Assembly: GCF_000756615.1 (NCBI RefSeq)
Contig: NZ_CP009288.1
Location: 2,046,001-2,110,000, forward strand
Direction of reading: 5' to 3'
DNA: 64,000 nt
Source: Paenibacillus durus
Lineage (GTDB): Bacteria > Bacillota > Bacilli > Paenibacillales > Paenibacillaceae
Part shown: one piece after another, positions 1 to 7,291 of the stretch
How the letters are laid out: each line of letters opens with the position of its first letter
Numbering within the stretch: position 1 is the first letter of the stretch
Notes under the pieces: model-generated
Seen by the model: the letters and a program-made list of their open reading frames with translations, nothing else
What the model was told of the DNA's origin: nothing
The model's database searches: none
Program-made: the position numbers and the translations under genes

Positions 1-74
1 AAAGGAACAAATATGAAGACACTGGATTTGGAGCCGTCCCATCCGTTATGATGGAAATATTCAGTACAAAATAA
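1..74 (+). CDS. C-terminal end of an upstream gene (partial)
   Basis: One frame is open from the window edge to a TAA at 72-74 and would give a C-terminus ending MEIFSTK. The stop is fused to the ribosome site of the next gene (TAAGGAG), which is typical of an operon junction. A second frame is open to a TGA near position 51, so the frame choice is uncertain. Too little is present to name a family. Confidence 0.35.
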   Translation, partial: RNKYEDTGFGAVPSVMMEIFSTK

Positions 75-87
75 GGAGTTGTCTTCT

Positions 88-468
88 TTGCAGCGTAAAT
101 TTATAGGCTTAGGGGCTTTGCTTGCCATGCTGGCGGTAGCCATAGGCGCTTTTGGCGCCCATATCCTGAAATCCTCGCTAGGGGAGAGCGCCATGGCGGT
201 ATATGAAACGGGCGTTCATTATCATATGATGCATGCGCTGGGTCTTCTGATTGTCGGTATTGCCGCAGGGCAATGGGGGGATAGTTCTCGGCTGAGATGG
301 TCGGGCTGGCTGCTGCTTGCCGGCATCGTTCTGTTCTCGGGCAGCCTGTATGCGCTGAGTATTTCCGGAATCAAAGTACTGGGAGCGATTACCCCTCTGG
401 GCGGAGTGTGCTTCATTGCAGGCTGGCTGCTGCTTGCGCTGGAGGCCTTTGCCCGCAGACACGCATAA
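88..468 (+). CDS. ywdK: DUF423 family small membrane protein (YwdK-like)
   Basis: About 126 residues forming four hydrophobic segments with short loops, as in the DUF423/YwdK family of small inner-membrane proteins of unknown function. Family-like motifs are GAFGAH near the N-terminus and a conserved HMMHALGLL segment. A longer frame opens at TTG 79, but the ribosome site AAGGAG (73-78) touches that codon; the TTG at 88 has a spacing of 9 and gives MQRKFIGLGA, so 88 is chosen. It is followed by a strong bidirectional terminator that separates it from the convergent gene. The family assignment is fairly secure; the biochemical role is unknown. Confidence 0.8.
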   Translation: MQRKFIGLGALLAMLAVAIGAFGAHILKSSLGESAMAVYETGVHYHMMHALGLLIVGIAAGQWGDSSRLRWSGWLLLAGIVLFSGSLYALSISGIKVLGAITPLGGVCFIAGWLLLALEAFARRHA

Positions 469-535
469 TTATATTAGAAAAGCCGCCGAAACGACGTATC
501 TGGGTGCTCTCGGTGCCAACAATAAGCCATAAGCC

Positions 536-579
536 CCAAAAGGGCGCCTTTAGACCATTTGGCCTAGGCGCCCTTTTGG
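536..579. terminator. Bidirectional intrinsic terminator
   Basis: A perfect 14-bp inverted repeat (CCAAAAGGGCGCCT at 536-549, its complement at 566-579) with an A-run on one side of the GC core and a T-run on the other. It lies between two convergent genes and would serve both. Confidence 0.85.
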
Positions 580-582
580 ATT

Positions 583-1128
583 TTACAAAAACTCGTCAAT
601 TTCATTCAGCCTGAACGTGTAAACCTGTTTCTCGTCAACGTGGTAGACGTTAATCGTAGCGGACGCTTCATCGAAATTCAGAATACGGCACGGCATGGAT
701 ATCTGCTTGCCTTGACGGTTGGCTCTTAACCGGACCAGCCGATTGTCCCGGATAAATGCGCGAATCTGGCTGAGAGGGTCGGCGGGATTATCCATCGACT
801 TACCATTGCCTGGTTCATTGCCGGGATTTGCTGGCGAAACGGGACTTTGCGCCGCCACGGCAGACTTCTGAAGTACAGCGCGGTGAATGCCAGGCTGTGT
901 TCCAGGAGGAGGTTGTTCCTGCTTGGATATCGTTTGCAGGGGATCGAGAAGGCTGTCGATGGTTTTTCCCAGGGGCAGTTCCGATTGAATTCTGAAGTCG
1001 CCGACAACATCGCTGCTGTTCATTAATTCGAGCAAATATTGCAGTGCAAGCCGGTTGGTACGGGCATTTATCAAGATGTCGACATTAAACAAGTAATGCT
1101 CGTCTGCACTCAGCGTTTTATTATCCAT
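583..1128 (-). CDS. Hypothetical protein, two-part architecture
   Basis: A 181-residue protein beginning MDNKTLSADEHYLF. The N-terminal ~70 residues look helical (a run containing LALQYLLELMNSS). The middle is a low-complexity Pro/Gln/Ser linker. The last ~60 residues look like a small beta-rich domain (IRAFIRDNRLVRLRAN, then ISMPCRILNFDEA and VYTFRLNEIDEFL). The frame is open to 1341, but the ATG at 1128 is preceded by a GGGGGAT ribosome site and the upstream extension has non-coding character. I do not recognise the family. It is divergent from yunC, and the ~200-bp spacer holds an inverted repeat CTATAAC...GTTATAG at 1173-1201. Confidence 0.6.
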   Translation of the reverse strand: MDNKTLSADEHYLFNVDILINARTNRLALQYLLELMNSSDVVGDFRIQSELPLGKTIDSLLDPLQTISKQEQPPPGTQPGIHRAVLQKSAVAAQSPVSPANPGNEPGNGKSMDNPADPLSQIRAFIRDNRLVRLRANRQGKQISMPCRILNFDEASATINVYHVDEKQVYTFRLNEIDEFL

Positions 1129-1331
1129 ATATCCCCCAGCTTTACTTATAGGAATGGTTCTTTGTATATAAACTATAACATTAATTATGAAATAGTTATA
1201 GAGTCGAGTTTGAAAAAAATAGGTCTTATGTCTCCGATATCTATTGAAAATTTGGGACCATCGTCCACACGCGAGCTTCCCGACAGGCATAAACATACAG
1301 CGGGGTAAGACAATGAGGGAGGTGCCTATAC

Positions 1332-1634
1332 ATGGTGACAATGGTTCCAGTTGCAGTTGGCGGTCATATTATGCTTGGAGTTGAAGTGAAGCTGCCCAAA
1401 ACGACGCTGCTGACAATCAGCAACGATAGAGGTTATATTATGTGCGGCGCGCTTGATGTCGGGCTGCTTAACGAACGTCTGGCAGACCGGGGCATCATTG
1501 CCGGCAGAGCGGTGGGGGTTCGGACGCTGGAGCAGCTGCTTGAAGCTCCTTTGGAATCGGTTACGGTCGAAGCGGAAAAGCTTGGGATTGTTCCCGGGAT
1601 GACGGGATCTGAAGCTCTGCTTAAGATGATTTAG
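1332..1634 (+). CDS. yunC: YunC family protein (DUF1805)
   Basis: A 100-residue protein matching the small DUF1805/YunC family: a short beta strand start (VPVAVGGHIMLGVEVKLPKT), an invariant-looking ISNDRGYIMCGALDV segment and a C-terminal helical tail. The ATG at 1332 follows GGGAGGTG with a spacing of 8. The function is not established. In Bacillus subtilis yunC sits beside yunD; here yunD is about 17 kb away. A terminator follows directly, so it appears monocistronic. Confidence 0.8.
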   Translation: MVTMVPVAVGGHIMLGVEVKLPKTTLLTISNDRGYIMCGALDVGLLNERLADRGIIAGRAVGVRTLEQLLEAPLESVTVEAEKLGIVPGMTGSEALLKMI

Positions 1635-1653
1635 TTCAATACCGCGGATGAAT

Positions 1654-1676
1654 GGGGCCGAAAGGGCCCTTTTTTA
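1654..1676 (+). terminator. Intrinsic terminator after yunC
   Basis: A short GC stem (GGGCC, loop GAAAG, GGCCC) followed by a run of six T residues, about 20 bases after the yunC stop. Confidence 0.75.
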
Positions 1677-1829
1677 ATATGTGTAGGTATAAGTTGCATA
1701 TTTATGAAAGAAGTGAACGGTGTTATAAAGAGAATGAGGCGGATAAGGAAGGTCTTCTCCGAGCATTCTACGCAAGAGGGGAACATATTCTGTATTTTGA
1801 CAAAAATTTGGATAATTAATTTTTTTGGA

Positions 1830-1856
1830 GTTTCGCCAAGCCGCGTATAAGGGTAA
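1830..1856 (+). promoter_or_regulatory. Possible sigma-B-like promoter of dps
   Basis: GTTTCG at 1830-1835 and GGGTAA at 1851-1856 resemble the general-stress consensus GTTTAA / GGGTAT. The spacer is 15, one longer than usual. Bacillus subtilis dps is sigma-B dependent, which makes the position plausible. A TTGACA at 1797-1802 lies further upstream without a convincing -10 at the right distance. Weak call. Confidence 0.25.
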
Positions 1857-1936
1857 TTGGACATTAGACAGCTGTGCAGGGGCCGAATCATCAATAACAA
1901 GCCGGCTAAAATTTTGGATAAAGGAAGGGATAGACT

Positions 1937-2398
1937 ATGGCTAAAGCAACGAACAAAGTGGGTTCAACCTCTATCGAGCAAGTACTAAACCGGAATGTCG
2001 CTAACTTGAACGTATTGTATGTCAAATTACACAATTTCCACTGGTTTGTAAAAGGCGAGCAATTCTTCACCCTTCATGTTAAGTTCGAAAAGCTATACGA
2101 TGAAGTTACGGAGAAAATGGACGAGGTAGCTGAACGCCTGCTGAGCATTAAGGGAACCCCTGCGGCGACTATGAAGGAATATCTTGAGATTGCGACGATT
2201 CAGGAAGCAACCGGCAAGGAAGACAGCCGCGCCATGCTTCAATCGCTGATCGAAGACTTTACGACTATAGCTGAAGAGTTAACTGAAGGCATTGAGCTGG
2301 CAGAGGAAGCCAGCGATCAGCCTACAGCGGATCTGTTCATCAAAATCCGCAGTGATTTCGAGAAGCATTCCTGGATGCTGCGCTCTTTCCTCGGCTGA
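1937..2398 (+). CDS. dps: Dps-family ferritin-like DNA-binding/iron-storage protein
   Basis: A 153-residue protein of the Dps/miniferritin family, a dodecameric cage that oxidises Fe(II) with peroxide and protects DNA in starvation or oxidative stress. The inter-subunit ferroxidase signature is visible: the HNFHWFVKG segment near residue 36, then the LHVKFEKLYDEV block, with the helical bundle continuing to SFEKHSWML-type residues at the end. A lysine-bearing N-terminal tail (MAKATNKVGS) could contact DNA. The ATG at 1937 is preceded by AAGGAAGGGA. It stands alone, closed by a terminator. Confidence 0.92.
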   Translation: MAKATNKVGSTSIEQVLNRNVANLNVLYVKLHNFHWFVKGEQFFTLHVKFEKLYDEVTEKMDEVAERLLSIKGTPAATMKEYLEIATIQEATGKEDSRAMLQSLIEDFTTIAEELTEGIELAEEASDQPTADLFIKIRSDFEKHSWMLRSFLG

Positions 2399-2449
2399 GA
2401 TCGAGCTTGGCGGTGTTACCCCCTGCGAAAATCTTTTGTTACTAAAGAG

Positions 2450-2473
2450 AAGCCTCCTTCGCGGAGGCTTTTT
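2450..2473. terminator. Bidirectional terminator after dps
   Basis: Stem AAGCCTCC / GGAGGCTT (2450-2457 with 2463-2470) with loop TTCGC and a T-run; an A-rich stretch precedes it, so it can act from both sides. Confidence 0.8.
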
Positions 2474-2474
2474 C

Positions 2475-2606
2475 TTAGTATTTTTCAGACAATTTACTTA
2501 ACTCCGGGGCCAGCTCATGATTATAAGCAGACTTGCCGTGACGAAGGAAGAAATCCTTAACGCGGCATATAACTGGGTCATTCCTTGCTTCGTAAAAATC
2601 CGGCAT
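2475..2606 (-). pseudogene. Short ORF or C-terminal gene remnant (43 codons)
   Basis: On the minus strand an ATG at 2606 opens a 43-residue frame (MPDFYEARNDPVICRV..., then DFFLRHGKSAYNHELAPEL...) ending at 2475, directly against the bidirectional terminator. The composition looks like real protein, and the frame stays open about eight codons upstream without a good start or ribosome site. It may be a small gene or the surviving tail of a deleted one. It is the only content of the 320-bp gap between dps and the DUF1802 gene besides the terminator. Family not recognised. Confidence 0.3.
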
Positions 2607-2718
2607 ATCCAGGATTTGACGGAAGGTTCTTTAACATCAGCCTGTCGAAATGGAGCGAATAACGCTATAATAGATACATAAGCAGCTAGAAATCAGGGAT
2701 GGAAGGGGAGATAAGGGG

Positions 2719-3291
2719 ATGAATCTTAACCCTGTCGCTTTGAAAGAATGGGCCTCAGCCATTGATGTTCTTGCAGGAGGAGATCAGATTATGCTTCTGC
2801 GAAAAGGAGGCATCGAGGAAGAAACCCAGCGATTCGAACTCAAGAGCCATTCCTTTTATTTGTTTCCGACCTACGAGCATCAACGGACCCATCTGGTCAA
2901 AGACCCATACCGGGCTTCTGTGGAACGTTCACTTTCGGAATTTGATGCGGGGGCCAGTCATGTGAAGATTACCGCTTATGCTGAGGCCGTCGATGATCTT
3001 GAGGTGCGCGATTTTGAACAGCTTGAACGGCTTTATCCCTACCATATGTGGACCGGGAAGTTGGCCGAGGAACGGCTGAAATGGAAGGCGAAGGAACCCC
3101 TGCATGTACTGCTGCTCAAAGTATACAAGCTGGAGAAGCCTGCTGAAATCGAGATGCTTCCGGAATACGGCGGATGCCGTTCCTGGATCGAGCTTGCGGT
3201 TCCCCCGGAGGATATTTCGCTAAATCCTGTTTTGAGCGAAGAAGCCTTTGAAGAAAAGCGAAGAAGTATTAAGTTCATTTTAGGGCAATAA
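2719..3291 (+). CDS. DUF1802 family protein
   Basis: A 190-residue protein with the DUF1802 pattern: ALKEWASAIDVLAGG near the N-terminus, then IMLLRKGGIEEE, FYLFPTYEHQ and a late WIELAVP segment. These are uncharacterised cytosolic proteins of Bacillales and cyanobacteria. The ATG at 2719 follows GGAAGGGGAGATAAGGGG. No signal peptide or membrane segment is visible. It precedes the suf promoter region and is probably transcribed on its own. Family call confident, function unknown. Confidence 0.8.
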   Translation: MNLNPVALKEWASAIDVLAGGDQIMLLRKGGIEEETQRFELKSHSFYLFPTYEHQRTHLVKDPYRASVERSLSEFDAGASHVKITAYAEAVDDLEVRDFEQLERLYPYHMWTGKLAEERLKWKAKEPLHVLLLKVYKLEKPAEIEMLPEYGGCRSWIELAVPPEDISLNPVLSEEAFEEKRRSIKFILGQ

Positions 3292-3378
3292 TATGACAAT
3301 TATCATGAGCAAAACCTGAAAAATCCATGAAAATGAAAATTTCGGTTTGAAAATATGGGTTTATTATAATAAAATGAG

Positions 3379-3424
3379 TGAAAATCATTGATAATCACTG
3401 AGAATCATTTTATAATTATTTTAA
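3379..3424 (+). promoter_or_regulatory. suf promoter with overlapping PerR/Fur-like operator
   Basis: A near-consensus sigma-A promoter: TTGATA at 3388-3393, a 17-base spacer, TATAAT at 3411-3416. Over the -35 and spacer lie three head-to-tail 10-mers of the form TGANAATCAY (3379-3388, 3389-3398, 3399-3408). Over the -10 lies TTATAATTATTTTAA (3410-3424), which matches the Bacillus Per box TTATAATNATTATAA at 13 of 14 defined positions. The promoter is read directly; control by a Fur-superfamily repressor (PerR or Fur) is inferred. About 100 bases of leader separate it from sufC. Confidence 0.7.
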
Positions 3425-3517
3425 TTTGATAAGCACTCTAAACACGATGTTGGGATCAGGGCAACCTGTTGCAATAATTCTGATTTCGCAAATCGATCAA
3501 TGAAGGGGATGAACGTT

Positions 3518-4300
3518 ATGGCAGCAGAATTTGTCATTGAGGGTTTGAAAGCGACGATTGAGGGGAAAGAGATCTTGAAGGGATTTAACCTTCAAATGAA
3601 GGGCGGCGAGGTTCATGCCATCATGGGCCCGAACGGCACTGGTAAAAGTACTCTGGCGTCTTCGCTGATGGGTCATCCGAAATATGAAGTGACGGAAGGA
3701 ACCGTAACTCTTGAGGGTGATGACGTGCTGGAGATGTCCGTTGACGAACGCGCCCGCGCCGGTTTGTTCCTTGCTATGCAGTACCCCAGCGAGATCGCCG
3801 GCGTAACGAACTCCGACTTTCTGCGCAGTGCGATCAACGCGCGCCGCGAAGAGGGAAGTGAAATTTCGCTGATCAAGTTTATCCGCCAAATGGAAGGCAA
3901 GATGAAGGATTTGGAGATGAATCCGGAGTTCATGCACCGCTATTTGAATGAAGGCTTCTCCGGCGGCGAGAAGAAACGCAACGAAATTTTGCAAATGCTG
4001 CTGCTGGAACCGAAAATTGTGATACTTGATGAAATCGATTCGGGTCTTGATATCGACGCGCTAAGAGTTGTTGCGCAGGGTGTAAACTCTATGCGAAGCG
4101 AAGGCCGCGGTTTCCTGGTTATCACTCACTACCAACGTCTGCTTAACTACATCAAACCCGACTTTGTTCATATTATGATGCAAGGCAGAATTGTAAAATC
4201 CGGCGGCCCTGAGCTTGCGGAGCGATTGGAAGCCGATGGCTATGAATGGGTGAAGGAAGAGCTGGGGATCGAAGATGAAACCGTAGGGCAGGAAGCTTAA
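3518..4300 (+). CDS. sufC: Fe-S cluster assembly ATPase SufC
   Basis: A 260-residue ABC-type ATPase that powers the SufBCD scaffold for Fe-S cluster assembly in the cytosol. Walker A GPNGTGKST lies at about residues 37-45, the signature is GFSGGEKKRNEI, Walker B is VILDEIDSGLD and the switch His is in VITHYQRLL. The frame is open from 3500, but AAGGGG at 3503-3508 places the start at the ATG at 3518 (spacing 9), giving MAAEFVIEGL. It is the first gene of a five-gene suf operon behind a promoter with a PerR/Fur-like operator. Confidence 0.96.
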   Translation: MAAEFVIEGLKATIEGKEILKGFNLQMKGGEVHAIMGPNGTGKSTLASSLMGHPKYEVTEGTVTLEGDDVLEMSVDERARAGLFLAMQYPSEIAGVTNSDFLRSAINARREEGSEISLIKFIRQMEGKMKDLEMNPEFMHRYLNEGFSGGEKKRNEILQMLLLEPKIVILDEIDSGLDIDALRVVAQGVNSMRSEGRGFLVITHYQRLLNYIKPDFVHIMMQGRIVKSGGPELAERLEADGYEWVKEELGIEDETVGQEA

Positions 4301-4325
4301 AAACGCCTGGAAGGAGGAGACCATA

Positions 4326-5627
4326 ATGACTACGCAAACCATTCTTCCGGTGGACGCCGGCCGATTGAGCGAACTATCGCTGAGAAGCGGCGAGCCGGAA
4401 TGGCTGAAAGAAAGCCGTCTCAAGGCGCTTGAGCTGGCCGCAGAACTGGAATTGCCGAAGCTGGAGAAGACTCGGATTGATCGCTGGAATATAAATCAAT
4501 ACGGCAGCTATAAAGAAAGTGCGGCGATCACCGCATTGAACGAAGCGCCTTCCTCCATTGCCGCGCTGGTAGGCAGCTCGGAGGAAGGAAGCCTTATTAT
4601 CCAACGGAATTCCGGAGCGGTCTATACACGGCTCGCCCCGGAGCTGGCGGAACAGGGTGTAATCTTCACGGATCTGCAAACTGCGGTTAAGGAGCACGGA
4701 GAGCTAGTGCGGCGGTACTTGCACACCGCGGTCAAACCGGAGGAGCATTCGGTTGCGGCTCTGCACGCGGCGCTGTGGAACGGTGGCGTATTCCTGTACA
4801 TTCCGAAAAATGTAGTGGTCGATACACCGGTTCAGGCTGTATTCCTGACAGATGACGCGGAGGCTTCATTTGCTCCCCATGTTCTAATCGTTGCAGATAG
4901 CAACAGTTCGGTAACTTATGTTGACAACTATGTATCGGGCAAGAGCGAAGCCGGACTTCACAACGGCGCAGTGGAAGTGTTCGCCTGCGCCGGAGCGAAG
5001 GTCCGCTACGCTACGGTGCATCAATTCGGTGCTGATACCACGGATGTTACGTATCGCCGCGCGATCGTGGAGAATGACGGAACGGTCGAGTGGATTGTCG
5101 GCGAAATGAACGACGGCGATACGGCCAGCGACACAAAGTCGGTGCTTAAGGGCAACGGGGCAAGCTCCGACGCAAAAGTTATCGCGGTAGGCTCAGGCTC
5201 GCAGAAGCTCAACTACACGACGCAGGCGCAGCATTTCGGCAAGAACACGCCAAGCAATATGATTACCCGTGCGGTTATGCGTGAGAACGCCACGTCGATT
5301 ATCAACGGAATTACCAAAATCGAGAAAGGCGCTACGCGAGCTGACGGCCAGCAGACGGAAAAAGTGCTAATGCTTAGCCCTAAGGCACGCGGCGACGCCA
5401 ATCCGATTCTACTTATAGACGAGGACGATGTTACCGCAGGTCATGCCGCTTCCGTAGGGCAGGTTAATCCGGAACAAATCTATTATCTGATGTCCCGCGG
5501 TATTTCGCGTTCGGATGCGGAGAAACTGGTTATTTATGGCTTCCTTGCGCCGGTAGTGTCGCAAATTCCACTTGAGGGACTGCGTAATCAGCTTAAGTCT
5601 CTCGTGGAAAGGAAGTTGGGCCAATGA
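4326..5627 (+). CDS. sufD: Fe-S cluster assembly protein SufD
   Basis: A 433-residue SufB/SufD-family scaffold subunit that pairs with SufB and SufC. The family-typical C-terminal region is visible: DGQQTEKVLMLSPKA, then the acidic IDEDDVTAGHAASVGQ block and a YYLMSRGIS segment. The N-terminal third is more divergent, as usual in SufD. Start ATG 4326 follows AAGGAGGAG. The stop overlaps the sufS start codon (ATGA), so sufD and sufS are translationally coupled. SufD is thought to help iron entry in the SufBC2D complex. Confidence 0.95.
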   Translation: MTTQTILPVDAGRLSELSLRSGEPEWLKESRLKALELAAELELPKLEKTRIDRWNINQYGSYKESAAITALNEAPSSIAALVGSSEEGSLIIQRNSGAVYTRLAPELAEQGVIFTDLQTAVKEHGELVRRYLHTAVKPEEHSVAALHAALWNGGVFLYIPKNVVVDTPVQAVFLTDDAEASFAPHVLIVADSNSSVTYVDNYVSGKSEAGLHNGAVEVFACAGAKVRYATVHQFGADTTDVTYRRAIVENDGTVEWIVGEMNDGDTASDTKSVLKGNGASSDAKVIAVGSGSQKLNYTTQAQHFGKNTPSNMITRAVMRENATSIINGITKIEKGATRADGQQTEKVLMLSPKARGDANPILLIDEDDVTAGHAASVGQVNPEQIYYLMSRGISRSDAEKLVIYGFLAPVVSQIPLEGLRNQLKSLVERKLGQ

Positions 5628-6847
5628 ACAGCTCTATCCGGGAACTATTCCCCATCCTGAACCAGAATGTTAACGGCCATCCGCTCGTATATCTGGATAG
5701 TGCCGCGACATCGCAGAAGCCACGGCAGGTAATTGAAGCGATCAAGGCTTACTACGAGCTTGATAATTCCAACGTTCATCGCGGCGTCCATACGCTGGGC
5801 AGCCGCGCAACCGATGCTTATGAAGGAGCCAGAGAGAAGGTTGCCAGATTTATTAACGCCCATAGTACCAAAGAAATCATATTTACCCGTGGTACGACGA
5901 CGGCTCTTAATCTGGTAGCTTCCTCTTATGGTCCTTCCGCCGTCGGCGAGGGCGATGAGATCGTGATTACCCTGATGGAGCATCACAGCAACCTGATTCC
6001 GTGGCAGCAGCTCGCCAAGAAGACGGGAGCGACTCTTAAGTTCATTCCGCTTCAGAAAGATGGAACCATTCTGCTGGAAGACGCCGAGAAGACGATTACG
6101 GACAACACCAAGATCGTCTCCGTGGCCTATGTCTCCAATGTAATGGGCGTTACCAGCCCGGTAAAAGAAATTGCGGCCATCGCACACCGGCACGGCGCGG
6201 TCATGGTGGTCGACGGCGCGCAGAGCACGCCGCATATGAAGGTTGACGTTCAGGATCTGGACTGCGACTTCTATGCCTTGTCCGGCCACAAAATGTGCGG
6301 GCCAACCGGTATCGGCGCCCTTTACGGCAAGAGAGCGCTGCTTGAAGCCATGGACCCGATTGAATTTGGCGGGGAAATGATTGATGACGTCGGTCTTTAC
6401 GATTCGACCTGGAAGGAACTTCCCTGGAAGTTCGAGGGCGGCACGCCGATCATCGCGGGTGCAGTCGGCCTGGGAGCGGCGATTGACTTCCTTCAAGAGG
6501 TCGGTCTGGATGAGATTCACCGGCATGAGATTAAGCTCGCGGACTATGCGGAGCAGCGTCTGGCCGAAGTTGAAGGAATATCGATTTACGGACCGCGTAA
6601 CCGGGAAGTGGGCGTCATAACCTTCAATTTGGGGGATGTTCACCCGCATGACGTAGCCACTGTGCTTGATGCGGAAGGAATAGCGGTCCGGGCGGGTCAC
6701 CACTGCTGCCAGCCACTGATGCGCTGGCTGGAAGTTAGTTCTACGGCAAGGGCCAGCCTATACTTGTATAACACCGAAGAAGATATTGACCGGCTGGCCT
6801 CGGCATTAATCCGGACAAAGGAGTATTTCGCCGATGCAATTGGATGA
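5624..6847 (+). CDS. sufS: Cysteine desulfurase SufS
   Basis: A 407-residue PLP-dependent group II cysteine desulfurase that removes sulfur from L-cysteine as an enzyme-bound persulfide. The PLP-binding Lys is about K223 in SGHKMCGPTG. The PLP-phosphate-region His residues are in MEHHSNLIPW, and the catalytic Cys is about C361 in RAGHHCCQP. The start overlaps the sufD stop and the 3' end overlaps sufU by 14 bases. It hands sulfur to SufU, the Gram-positive sulfur-transfer partner encoded next. Length is normal for the family. Confidence 0.97.
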   Translation: MNSSIRELFPILNQNVNGHPLVYLDSAATSQKPRQVIEAIKAYYELDNSNVHRGVHTLGSRATDAYEGAREKVARFINAHSTKEIIFTRGTTTALNLVASSYGPSAVGEGDEIVITLMEHHSNLIPWQQLAKKTGATLKFIPLQKDGTILLEDAEKTITDNTKIVSVAYVSNVMGVTSPVKEIAAIAHRHGAVMVVDGAQSTPHMKVDVQDLDCDFYALSGHKMCGPTGIGALYGKRALLEAMDPIEFGGEMIDDVGLYDSTWKELPWKFEGGTPIIAGAVGLGAAIDFLQEVGLDEIHRHEIKLADYAEQRLAEVEGISIYGPRNREVGVITFNLGDVHPHDVATVLDAEGIAVRAGHHCCQPLMRWLEVSSTARASLYLYNTEEDIDRLASALIRTKEYFADAIG

Positions 6848-7268
6848 TTTGTACAGACGTGTAATCATGGATCATTATAAGAATCCCCGGAACCGCGGCT
6901 TGTTCGAAGACGATGCTATGAAGGTGGAACTGAACAATCCTACCTGCGGCGACCGTATTACACTGCAGCTTAAGGTGGAAGACGGAATCGTAAAGGAAGC
7001 CCGGTATGTCGGCGAAGGCTGCTCGATCAGCATGTCCTCCGCTTCGATGATGACCGAAGTCGTTAAAGGAAAGACAGTGGAGAAGGCGCTGGATTTGGCC
7101 AGCCGGTTCTCTGCACTGATGAAGGGCGAGGACGTGACGTTCGACGATTACGAAGATTTAGAGGCCCTGTCCGGCGTTAACAAATTTCCGGCGCGGATCA
7201 AATGTGCGACTCTGGCCTGGAATGCGCTGCGCAAAGGCATCGACGAGGAAGAGCGGCATCACCACTAA
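6834..7268 (+). CDS. sufU: Zinc-dependent sulfurtransferase SufU
   Basis: A 144-residue IscU-like protein that in Firmicutes acts as a zinc-dependent persulfide acceptor for SufS rather than as the scaffold. The zinc ligands of the family are in place: C38 and D40 in NPTCGDR, C63 in GEGCSIS and C124 in RIKCATL. The insertion of about 20 residues before the last Cys that distinguishes SufU from IscU is present. It overlaps the end of sufS and ends in a His-rich tail (EERHHH), a small lineage oddity. Confidence 0.96.
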   Translation: MQLDDLYRRVIMDHYKNPRNRGLFEDDAMKVELNNPTCGDRITLQLKVEDGIVKEARYVGEGCSISMSSASMMTEVVKGKTVEKALDLASRFSALMKGEDVTFDDYEDLEALSGVNKFPARIKCATLAWNALRKGIDEEERHHH

Positions 7269-7291
7269 ATAAACTGAAGGAGGCGTACCCC

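Noticed and set aside
3347..3370. TTGAAA ... TATAAT as suf promoter
   Set aside because: Spacer is only 12; the pair at 3388/3411 has a 17-base spacer.
3361..3372. 12-bp AT-only palindrome TTATTATAATAA upstream of the suf promoter
   Set aside because: Low complexity; such palindromes arise by chance in AT-rich spacers.
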